14,078 nucleotides of DNA from Eudoraea sp. (GTDB lineage: Bacteria > Bacteroidota > Bacteroidia > Flavobacteriales > Flavobacteriaceae), in assembly GCA_013042925.1 (NCBI GenBank), contig JABDPH010000463.1, positions 1 to 14,078 on the forward strand, in the 5' to 3' direction. Every line of letters begins with the position of its first letter. Positions within the stretch are counted from its first letter, which is position 1. The notes beneath the pieces were generated by a model. The model ran no database searches. It had not been told where the DNA came from and was given only the letters and a program-made list of their open reading frames with translations. Shown piece by piece: positions 7,111 through 14,078 of the stretch. A program made the translations under genes and the position numbers.

Positions 7111-8895
7111 TTAACGCACCCCATGCATAAGTCTTTTTAAAACCGGGTTTAGAACTATAGAAATAACACCAAAAGCAATGGGCACCAGGGTAAACATCAG
7201 AAAGAATGTGCTTAAAGAATATTGTTCTGAAATTTTATCTATCATTCCGCCCATAGTACCTGCCGTCTTTTGACCTATAGCTATTGCCAGATACCAAATG
7301 CCAAACATAAAGCCAATCATTCTGGCCGGGACCAGTTTACTCAGATAAGACAGTCCAACCGGTGAAAGACATAATTCTCCCATGGTATGAAGCAAATAGG
7401 CCAGAATAAGAAAAATCATACTTACTGAAGCGGTTTTTGACCCCTGTACAACGCCGGCAGAACCATACGACAAAATTGCAAATCCAAGGCCCAGAAGTAT
7501 TAATCCCAAACCATATTTCATGGCAGCACTAGGATTATATTTACTCTCCCACCACCTTGAAAATAATGGGGCTAACGTAATTATAAAAAAGGAGTTTAAA
7601 ATTCCAAACCAAGATGCGTCGATCTGGTTTCCCTCTTGTGAAAATTTATCAAACAACCTATAAACAACCAATCCCCAAATTCCGACGAATGCCAGCGCCA
7701 AAACAATATTTGATAAAGCAATTCTGGAATACGTTTTTTTAAACAAGAGATATAAAACCCAGGTAATAATCAAGAGGGGTACAGTTGTAAGCAGGGCATC
7801 CACAACTTTGAAAATCATGGCTGCTGATCCCACCAAATTTCTATTGGTATAGTCCCTTGCGAACAAGGTCATAGAACCCAGTGCCTGTTCAAAAGCTGCA
7901 AAGAAAATTACAGTAAAAATCCCAAAGAAAACAACTGCAATAATCCTGTCTCTCACTAAAGGAATATACCTCGAAATCCTTGAAACCAATAGTATAAGAA
8001 ACAAAACCAGAGCGAAGAGGACAATAAAATTGGAACCTGATAAACCCATAACTTCAAAAGGCAATAAATTCTCACCACTTATCTTCTCAATTGGGTCGTT
8101 AAAAAGGTAAAGTAATCCGCCAATAGCGGAAAGAACGATTAGTATATAGTCAAGAGTTAAAAACGGATTTAATTTTTCCGTCGCCTCCTCCTCTTCAATG
8201 GGTTTAGGAGACTCTTCATTAATGTTTTGCGGCAATTCTACTTCGTAAATTTTACTTGGTTTACCGCCAACATCGCCAAAAAGTTTTTTAGCTAGTAAAA
8301 ATTGCATCATTCCTAAAAACATAAAAATACCTGCCAGACCAAAGCCCCAGGACCAGCCAAAATTTTCCGCTAAATACCCGCATAGCATCATCCCAAAAAA
8401 AGCTCCGGCATTTACACCCATATAAAAAATAGTATAGGCCCCATCTTTTTTGGATTCTTTACCTTTATACATTTCGGAAATAATAGAAGTAATATTGGGT
8501 TTAAAAAAACCGGTTCCGATAACTAAAAAAGCAAGACCCAGATAAAAAGTAGTCGTAGTTTCCAATGCCATAAAAGCATGACCCAGAGTCATAATAGCAC
8601 AACCTATTACAACAGCTAATCGATATCCCGTAAGTTTATCGGCAATATAACCTCCTATAATTGGGGTTAAATATAGTAGAGAAGCATAGGTACCTATAAG
8701 TGCCAGGGCATGTTCACGTGGCCAATCCCAACCCGGATTATCACTGGCAAACGGTGCAGTTAAAAAAAGAATTAAAAGAATACGCATTCCATAAAATGAA
8801 AAGCGTTCCCACATTTCCGTAAAAAATAAGACCATTAATCCTGCCGGATGGCCTAAGACCTTATCCTTAAACAGATTCTCGATATCAGTATTCAT
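7111..8895 (-). CDS. POT/PTR2-family proton:di-/tripeptide symporter (second of a tandem pair)
   Basis: This is an inner-membrane secondary carrier that imports di- and tripeptides with protons. It has 594 residues, longer than the roughly 460-510 usual for bacterial POTs. The proton-coupling motif ExxER is intact (Glu27, Glu30, Arg31 in TEMWERFSFYG). The PTR2 signatures follow: TGFFKPNIT with Lys132, and FYMGVNAGAF (157-166). FEQALGS sits in the middle, and a late helix carries HTMGELCLSPV with Glu507, a position that contacts peptide in known POTs. Most of the extra length is a glutamate-rich loop at about 207-243 (nine Glu between 218 and 240) plus added hydrophobic segments, giving about 14 helices. 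It is the last gene of the peptidase-POT-POT operon, 56 bases after the upstream POT, and ends one base from comEC on the opposite strand. The substrate range is inferred from the family. Confidence 0.93.
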   Translation of the reverse strand: MNTDIENLFKDKVLGHPAGLMVLFFTEMWERFSFYGMRILLILFLTAPFASDNPGWDWPREHALALIGTYASLLYLTPIIGGYIADKLTGYRLAVVIGCAIMTLGHAFMALETTTTFYLGLAFLVIGTGFFKPNITSIISEMYKGKESKKDGAYTIFYMGVNAGAFFGMMLCGYLAENFGWSWGFGLAGIFMFLGMMQFLLAKKLFGDVGGKPSKIYEVELPQNINEESPKPIEEEEATEKLNPFLTLDYILIVLSAIGGLLYLFNDPIEKISGENLLPFEVMGLSGSNFIVLFALVLFLILLVSRISRYIPLVRDRIIAVVFFGIFTVIFFAAFEQALGSMTLFARDYTNRNLVGSAAMIFKVVDALLTTVPLLIITWVLYLLFKKTYSRIALSNIVLALAFVGIWGLVVYRLFDKFSQEGNQIDASWFGILNSFFIITLAPLFSRWWESKYNPSAAMKYGLGLILLGLGFAILSYGSAGVVQGSKTASVSMIFLILAYLLHTMGELCLSPVGLSYLSKLVPARMIGFMFGIWYLAIAIGQKTAGTMGGMIDKISEQYSLSTFFLMFTLVPIAFGVISIVLNPVLKRLMHGVR

Positions 8896-8951
8896 TTATT
8901 TTGGTTTGGTTTGTTAACAGTATATATGATAAATCTCTTAAAAACAGATCC

Positions 8952-10481
8952 TTAACTAGTCATTGCCCGTTCATCCTCTTCAGCGCCATGCGTTAACCTT
9001 TTCAAAGGTTTTAAGATAGCGATCACGAGAAGCCCAAAGGCCACACAAAAGATGGTAATTCCGGCAAAGATATTTAGCTCCCCGGCTTCAGAGGCCGATT
9101 CCCCAATTAATCCGGCTACTTTATTCCCCAACCCCGTGGCAGCAAAATAAACACCCATCATAAGGGCACCATATCTAATCGGTGCCAGTTTTGTTATAAA
9201 AGAGAGTGCAACAGGTGATGCACATAATTCTCCTATTGTATGAAAAAGATAGGCCAGCGCCAACCAATAAAGGGCAGACTTACCTAAAGTTTCATACTGC
9301 ATAGAAGCAAATACCATAAAAACGAATCCTAAGCCCATGATGATAACTCCATTCGCCATTTTAAAAAGGGAAGAGGCTTCTTTTCCTCTGTGCTTCCACC
9401 ACATCCAGAAATTTGCTACAGGTACCGCAAATACAATTATATAAAAAGGATTAAAAAACTGGAAAGCCGCTGCTGGAATTTGATAACCAAATAAGAAGCG
9501 GTCTGTCCTATTCTCAGCATACAAATTCATTAGACCACCTGCCTGTTCAAAAGCTCCCCAGAAGACAATTACAATAATAAATGAAAGCAGCAATACTAAA
9601 TAACGGTCCTTTTCTATTTGAGTATGAAGGTCCTGATATATGGTGAACATCATACCTACTACAACAGACAGGAAAATAAAGAAAATTATATAGGCCAGCC
9701 TTTGGTCTTCAATAAAATTCCATGCTACAACACTGGAAGCCACCGCCAAAAACAAGGTAATAGTTAGCGGAATACGGGTGCTAAATTGTTGCATAAAAAT
9801 ATCCTTTATAGACACATCCTCACTATTCACCTCCTTTTCTTTGGGTTTATTCCCTACAGTAACAAGGTATTTTTGCCCGGAAAGATAGATTACCTGACCC
9901 AGGACCATCCCAATTGCGGCCAGACCAAATCCTGCATGCCAACCCCACATGTCGGCTACCCAAGCTACGACAAGGGCTGCCAGGGCTGCACCGGTATTTA
10001 TACCAATATAAAAAATTGAAAATCCCTTATCCCGGCGTTCGTCTCCTTGTCGGTACAAGCCACCAACCAGTGTAGATATGTTGGGTTTAAGCATTCCTAC
10101 CCCGGCGATGATAAGTCCCAAGCCAGAGTAAAAGGCCCACATGAGTTCTATAGATAAAATACCATGACCGGCAACCAGTAAAAAGCCGCCTATCATAACT
10201 GCTCTTTTTTGTCCTATTATCTTATCTGCTATAATACCTCCCGGAATTGAAGCCACATAGACCAACATGGTGTACCATCCATATAAGGACAATGCTTCTC
10301 CGTCTAACCAGCCCAGTCCGGGGTTGTCACCCCTTGTTTGCGCAGTCAGGTATAACACCAGGATGCCACGCATTCCGTAATATGAGAAACGTTCCCACAT
10401 TTCAGTCAAAAAAAGTATATAGAGTCCGGCAGGGTGTCCAAAGAGTTCTCTCTGGTGAACTGGTTTTTTTGTTTTATCCAT
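8952..10481 (-). CDS. POT/PTR2-family proton:di-/tripeptide symporter (first of a tandem pair)
   Basis: This is a 509-residue inner-membrane proton-coupled peptide importer of normal length for bacterial POTs. Its key features are ExxER (Glu27, Glu30, Arg31 in TEMWERFSYYG), GMLKPNIS with Lys132, FYIGINTGAA (157-166), FEQAGG (311-316) and HTIGELCASPV with Glu418. The hydrophobicity pattern fits about 14 helices, including the extra pair seen in bacterial POTs. It shares the opening GHPAGL segment and the exact spacing of ExxER and Lys132 with the next gene. The two are therefore old, diverged paralogues rather than a recent duplication. It starts 16 bases after the stop of the S9 peptidase and is almost certainly cotranscribed with it. 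The coupling suggests uptake of dipeptides released by that enzyme; this is inferred from context, not shown. Confidence 0.94.
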   Translation of the reverse strand: MDKTKKPVHQRELFGHPAGLYILFLTEMWERFSYYGMRGILVLYLTAQTRGDNPGLGWLDGEALSLYGWYTMLVYVASIPGGIIADKIIGQKRAVMIGGFLLVAGHGILSIELMWAFYSGLGLIIAGVGMLKPNISTLVGGLYRQGDERRDKGFSIFYIGINTGAALAALVVAWVADMWGWHAGFGLAAIGMVLGQVIYLSGQKYLVTVGNKPKEKEVNSEDVSIKDIFMQQFSTRIPLTITLFLAVASSVVAWNFIEDQRLAYIIFFIFLSVVVGMMFTIYQDLHTQIEKDRYLVLLLSFIIVIVFWGAFEQAGGLMNLYAENRTDRFLFGYQIPAAAFQFFNPFYIIVFAVPVANFWMWWKHRGKEASSLFKMANGVIIMGLGFVFMVFASMQYETLGKSALYWLALAYLFHTIGELCASPVALSFITKLAPIRYGALMMGVYFAATGLGNKVAGLIGESASEAGELNIFAGITIFCVAFGLLVIAILKPLKRLTHGAEEDERAMTS

Positions 10482-10497
10482 GGCTTGTTTTAGTTAC

Positions 10498-12663
10498 TTA
10501 TAGATTGTTTTTTATGAAATTGGTCATTTTAGTATATAAATGCAGGCTGGTATTTCCGCCATAAATTCCGTGGTTCTTGTCGGGATAAATTGCCCAGTCA
10601 AATTGCTTATTGGCCTGTACAAGGGCTTCTATCATTCTCATGCTATTCTGTACATGTACATTATCATCACCGGAACCATGTATCAACAAATAATCTCCCT
10701 TTAATAATTCGGGGTAATTAAAAGGTGAATTCTCATCATAACCTCCGGGATTTTCAGCCGGGGTTCTCATAAATCGTTCTGTATAAATGGTGTCATAAAA
10801 ACGCCAACTGGTAACTGGTGCAACTGCAATAGCCATTTCAAAGGTATCGCTGCCTTTGAGCAAGCAGTTTGTAGACATATGACCGCCAAAACTCCAGCCC
10901 CAAATCCCTGTTCTATCAGGGTCTATAAATAAATTTTCACTTAATTTTTTGGCCGCTGCAATTTGATCCTCAGTTTCGTATTTCACCAAATTCAAGTAAG
11001 TCACTTTCTTAAAATCACGACCTTTAAAGCCAGTGCCTCTGCCATCCACACAAGCTATAATGTATCCTTCTGAAGCCAGAATCTGGTGCCAATAATCCCT
11101 CGAGCTCATCCAGGAATTGGCTACTTGTTGAGAGCCCGGCCCGCTATACTGAAACATCAATAAAGGATATTTTTTGGAAGGATCAAAATCTTTTGGCTTT
11201 ACCATCCACATATTCAATTTATTACCGTTGACCGATATCGTAGAAAATTCCTTTGGACTCATCTCATATCCCGACAGTTTGTTCGCAAGCTTCTTATTAT
11301 CCAGGATATCTTTTAATTTGTCCCCCGATTTAGCCTTGTGCAGTGTAAATTGGTTAGGTGTAGTGGAGTTGGAAAACTCATTTATGAAATAAGTAAAATC
11401 CGCACTAAACTTGGCAGAATTGGTCCCTTTGTTGGAAGACAAGCGCTTCTTATTCTTTGCGTTAATATCAATACCATAGACATCTCTGTTTATTGATCCA
11501 TTTTCCGTTGATTGGTAATAAATTCTTTCTTTGTTTGGATCATATCCATAGTAATTGGTCACTTCCCAATCGCCACTGGTAATCTGGTTCATTAATTCCC
11601 CGCTTTTGGAATGCAGATAAATATGGTTATACCCATCCTTTTCGCTCGTCCAGATGAAGCTGTCATCAGGTAGAAAAGTGAGGTTATCAGTAACATCCAC
11701 ATATGCCTGGTCCTTTTCACGGAGCAAAAGAGATGCTGTACTGTTTTGAAGGTCTACAGCATATAAATTCAAATTATTCTGGTGCCTGTTTAACGTTTGA
11801 ACACTTATATGATTTGAATTGTTCATTCGGGTTATCCTGGGTATATAATAGGAGTCCGGGAGTGAAATATTTGAAATATTCTTTGATTCAACATCATAGG
11901 AATGTAAGGTAACAACTGAATTATTTTCACCGGCTTTAGGGTACTTGAAGATATATTGAAAAGGATATAAATCAGTACCATAAACATCCATAGCAAATTC
12001 GGGAACATCGGTCTCGTCAAATCTCAAAAACACAATTTTTGTACCGTCCGAGTTCCATTCAAATGCCCGGACAATACTAAATTCCTCTTCATACACCCAA
12101 TCTGCTATTCCATTAATAATACTATTCTTTTCCCCATCCGAAGTTATTCTTACTATGTTACCGTCGGCTATATTAAAAAGATATAAATTGTTATTATTTG
12201 CGAAGACTACTTTATCCCCATTCGGTGAAAAGGTGGGTTCCTGAATCCAGGTATCTGCAATTTGAATTATATCTTTAGTGATAAGATCATAAATATAATA
12301 GATCCCCACTTTGGAACGCCTGTATATTGGTACCTCTTCTGTAGCCAGTAATACTTTGGACTCGTCTGTGCTAAAGGAATATGAACTAAACGCTGCTTTT
12401 GAAGGTATCTCCTGAGAAGAGACCACAGTTTCTAACTTCTCCAAGGTACTATAATCATATTTATCAATGCTGACAACACCTGTAATTTTATCTGTATTCA
12501 GTACCGTGTAGTGTTTCCCATTTTTTAAAGGATAAATGGCTTCCATGTTTTCGGTTACAAAGGCCCCCGACCAAAGTTCTTCCAAAGAGATCTTTTTTTG
12601 TTGCGCAGGTGCGAAATTTATAAAACAAATAACAAGAAAATTCAGAACGAAAGATTTATTCAT
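10498..12663 (-). CDS. Secreted S9-family prolyl peptidase, dipeptidyl-peptidase IV type
   Basis: This serine peptidase should release N-terminal X-Pro (or X-Ala) dipeptides from peptides outside the cytoplasm. The 721-residue protein has a signal peptide cleaved probably after APA at residue 20, with no lipobox. The N-terminal beta-propeller (DPPIV N domain, about 40-470) carries the Glu-Glu substrate-anchoring motif in WVYEEEFS (Glu192-194). The C-terminal alpha/beta hydrolase domain holds a complete triad: Ser591 in GWSFGG, Asp666 in GSGDDNVH and His698 in DKNHG. The Asp-His spacing (32) is the same as in human DPP4, and the Ser-Asp spacing (75) is near its 78. It is the first gene of the operon, followed after 16 bases by a POT transporter. 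It is divergent from the HMG-CoA reductase gene across 165 bases. Substrate specificity is inferred from the Glu motif and triad. Confidence 0.95.
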   Translation of the reverse strand: MNKSFVLNFLVICFINFAPAQQKKISLEELWSGAFVTENMEAIYPLKNGKHYTVLNTDKITGVVSIDKYDYSTLEKLETVVSSQEIPSKAAFSSYSFSTDESKVLLATEEVPIYRRSKVGIYYIYDLITKDIIQIADTWIQEPTFSPNGDKVVFANNNNLYLFNIADGNIVRITSDGEKNSIINGIADWVYEEEFSIVRAFEWNSDGTKIVFLRFDETDVPEFAMDVYGTDLYPFQYIFKYPKAGENNSVVTLHSYDVESKNISNISLPDSYYIPRITRMNNSNHISVQTLNRHQNNLNLYAVDLQNSTASLLLREKDQAYVDVTDNLTFLPDDSFIWTSEKDGYNHIYLHSKSGELMNQITSGDWEVTNYYGYDPNKERIYYQSTENGSINRDVYGIDINAKNKKRLSSNKGTNSAKFSADFTYFINEFSNSTTPNQFTLHKAKSGDKLKDILDNKKLANKLSGYEMSPKEFSTISVNGNKLNMWMVKPKDFDPSKKYPLLMFQYSGPGSQQVANSWMSSRDYWHQILASEGYIIACVDGRGTGFKGRDFKKVTYLNLVKYETEDQIAAAKKLSENLFIDPDRTGIWGWSFGGHMSTNCLLKGSDTFEMAIAVAPVTSWRFYDTIYTERFMRTPAENPGGYDENSPFNYPELLKGDYLLIHGSGDDNVHVQNSMRMIEALVQANKQFDWAIYPDKNHGIYGGNTSLHLYTKMTNFIKNNL

Positions 12664-12714
12664 AAAATCTGAAAAATTGATTATAAACTACCAAGTTTAC
12701 TAATATTTTTGCGA

Positions 12715-12745
12715 AAAAAATAACTTTAAACTTAAAATATTGCAA
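12715..12745 (-). promoter_or_regulatory. Possible promoter of the S9 peptidase-POT-POT operon
   Basis: On the minus strand a TTG (12745-12743) is followed after 20 bases by TATTTTTT (12722-12715). This resembles the Bacteroidetes -33/-7 arrangement, with one mismatch to TAnnTTTG. It would leave a leader of roughly 45 bases before the ATG at 12663. The region is so AT-rich that a chance match is quite possible. Confidence 0.3.
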
Positions 12746-12800
12746 CTTTATACCCTAATACCCAGTATGAAGAAACCCCTGGATATAATTGTGTAATCAC

Positions 12801-12808
12801 TATCTTTG
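12801..12808 (+). promoter_or_regulatory. Bacteroidetes-type -7 box (TATCTTTG) upstream of the HMG-CoA reductase gene
   Basis: TATCTTTG is an exact match to TAnnTTTG, the -7 element used by the main sigma factor of Bacteroidetes. It ends 20 bases before the ATG at 12829, implying a very short leader of about 14 bases. No good TTG lies at the usual -33 distance; the nearest upstream TTG (12789-12791) is only 9 bases away, too close. Confidence 0.55.
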
Positions 12809-12828
12809 CCCTTATAGAATAATAGCTT

Positions 12829-14078
12829 ATGTCAACACCAATCCAGGGTTTTTCCAAGCTTTCCAAAGAAGAAAAAATCAATTGGATTGCCGATAATTAC
12901 ACTGATAATTCGGATACCACCAAACAAATCCTTAAAAAATACTGGAATACCGATATCAAGTTGCAAAAACTTCATGACGAATTCATAGAGAATACCATTA
13001 GCAACTATTACCTGCCTTTTGGGATCGCACCAAATTTTCTTATTAATGATAGTCTATATGCCATTCCAATGGCCATTGAAGAAAGTTCTGTTGTTGCGGC
13101 AGCCAGTAAAGCTGCAAAATTTTGGCTTGATAAGGGCGGGTTTAAGACTAAAGTACTGGGAACCCAAAAAATAGGACAGGTACATTTTATCTTCAAAGGC
13201 TCTTCCGAGAAGTTGCAAGAATTTATTGATGAAATAAAGCCAATTTTTATTAATGATTCTAAGTCCATCACCCTAAATATGGAAAAACGCGGTGGTGGAA
13301 TAACGTCAATAGAACTGAGGGATAGGACAAATAAACTTGATAATTATTATCAGTTGCATTGTAAATTTGAAACCCTGGATGCTATGGGTGCAAATTTTAT
13401 TAACTCCTGCCTGGAACAATTTGCCACCACACTGAAAAGAGAAGCTCAGACCTGTGCGCTTTTTAACGAAGATGAGAAGGGAATAGAAGTGGTTATGAGC
13501 ATCCTTTCAAACTATGTTCCCGAATGCCTTGTTCGGGCAGAAGTCAGTTGCCCGATTAGCGAATTAGAGATAGAGCAGTCTGTTTCTCCAAAGGAATTTG
13601 CTGAAAAAATGGTGAGGGCAGTTAAGATTGCTAACGTAGAACCTTATAGAGCGGTTACTCATAATAAGGGAATAATGAACGGCATTGATGCTGTTGTACT
13701 GGCTACAGGGAACGATTTCAGAGCTGTAGAGGCCGGTATCCATGCCTATGCGGCAAAAGATGGGTCTTATAAGAGTCTTACACACGCCTCTCTTGAGGAC
13801 GGTATCTTCAAATTTTGGATCGAAGTACCTCTGGCCCTGGGAACAGTAGGAGGGCTTACCAGATTGCACCCCTTAGTAAACCTCGCTTTGGAGGTTTTGC
13901 AAAAGCCCTCAGCCCGCGAATTAATGCAAATTGTAGCAGTAGCAGGATTAGCGCAGAATTTTGCAGCCGTGAGATCATTAGTCACGACTGGGATCCAGGA
14001 GGGCCATATGAAAATGCATTTGCTGAATATTCTTAATCAAATGAATGCCTCTGATGATGAAAAGAAAACATTAATCGC
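12829..14078 (+). CDS. mvaA: Hydroxymethylglutaryl-CoA reductase, class II; 3' end cut by the window edge
   Basis: This enzyme interconverts HMG-CoA and mevalonate with a nicotinamide cofactor; in this setting it most likely makes mevalonate for isoprenoids. The window holds 416 codons, and bacterial class II enzymes are about 425-440 residues, so only a short tail is missing. The catalytic residues are all present: Glu84 or Glu85 in IEESSVVAAAS, Lys280 in THNKGIMNG, Asp296 in TGNDFRAVEAG and His393 in QEGHMKMH. The Lys-Asp spacing (16) equals that of the Pseudomonas mevalonii enzyme. DAMGANF (184-190) and GTVGGLTRLHP (338-348) are further family motifs. The start follows a clear TAnnTTTG promoter box. 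Flavobacteria commonly use the mevalonate route, and as I recall a mevalonate-type GHMP kinase often follows this gene. Cofactor choice (NADH or NADPH) cannot be told from what I read. Confidence 0.95.
   Translation, partial: MSTPIQGFSKLSKEEKINWIADNYTDNSDTTKQILKKYWNTDIKLQKLHDEFIENTISNYYLPFGIAPNFLINDSLYAIPMAIEESSVVAAASKAAKFWLDKGGFKTKVLGTQKIGQVHFIFKGSSEKLQEFIDEIKPIFINDSKSITLNMEKRGGGITSIELRDRTNKLDNYYQLHCKFETLDAMGANFINSCLEQFATTLKREAQTCALFNEDEKGIEVVMSILSNYVPECLVRAEVSCPISELEIEQSVSPKEFAEKMVRAVKIANVEPYRAVTHNKGIMNGIDAVVLATGNDFRAVEAGIHAYAAKDGSYKSLTHASLEDGIFKFWIEVPLALGTVGGLTRLHPLVNLALEVLQKPSARELMQIVAVAGLAQNFAAVRSLVTTGIQEGHMKMHLLNILNQMNASDDEKKTLI

Noticed and set aside
7131..7151. AAACC-G-GGTTT symmetry near the comEC/POT junction, considered as a bidirectional terminator.
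   Set aside because: The arms leave essentially no loop and the sequence is coding in the POT gene, so it would not form a stable hairpin.
9786..12020. Several 60-105 codon frames inside the POT and S9 peptidase genes on both strands.
   Set aside because: They fall fully within well-supported coding genes, have low-complexity or unlikely compositions and show no recognisable domain.
12767..12796. Nine-residue open frame (MKKPLDIIV) upstream of mvaA, considered as a leader peptide.
   Set aside because: It lies before the predicted -7 box at 12801, so it would not be in the mvaA transcript, and it is too short to support as a gene.
13008..14036. Antisense and out-of-frame reading frames within the HMG-CoA reductase gene.
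   Set aside because: The plus-strand frame from 12829 carries every class II HMG-CoA reductase motif; the alternatives have no recognisable features.

Overview
The window looks like a piece of a marine-type Flavobacteriaceae chromosome (Bacteroidetes). It is AT-rich and packed with short intergenic gaps, has A-rich rather than Shine-Dalgarno-like leaders, and carries one clean TAnnTTTG Bacteroidetes-type -7 box. The proteins match what I recall of flavobacteria in the Gramella/Salegentibacter neighbourhood, but the genus is a guess. I see no tRNA, rRNA, CRISPR array, insertion sequence or phage gene. Most of it is ordinary core genome.

Layout. (1) Positions 1-1870, minus strand: a Prc/CtpA-type tail-specific protease lipoprotein, cut at its C-terminal end by the window edge. 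(2) 1871-2192: a 322-base divergent intergenic region. (3) 2193-7109, plus strand: an envelope and housekeeping run of surE, a small three-helix membrane protein, lpxB, an NlpC/P60 cell-wall lipoprotein and comEC. The first three are tightly coupled (8-base overlap, then a 1-base gap). comEC is broken by one in-frame TAA at 6588-6590, and the reading frame continues intact for 172 more codons beyond it. (4) 7111-12663, minus strand: a three-gene operon. Transcription runs from a secreted dipeptidyl-peptidase IV-like S9 peptidase into two tandem POT-family proton:peptide symporters. (5) 12829 to the end, plus strand: a class II HMG-CoA reductase of the mevalonate pathway, cut at its 3' end, behind a good Bacteroidetes promoter box.

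How the genes work together. The S9 peptidase and the two POT carriers form a self-contained peptide-scavenging unit. The exported enzyme should clip N-terminal dipeptides in the periplasm, and the POT carriers should bring di- and tripeptides across the inner membrane with protons. The plus-strand cluster is envelope-centred: lipid A disaccharide synthesis, peptidoglycan cleavage and a DNA-uptake channel. The HMG-CoA reductase indicates isoprenoid synthesis by the mevalonate route. The observation most worth following up is the single nonsense codon in comEC, which would be expected to remove or split the inner-membrane DNA-uptake channel unless it is bypassed, tolerated or a sequencing error. 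I found no convincing evidence of a wholly new system.
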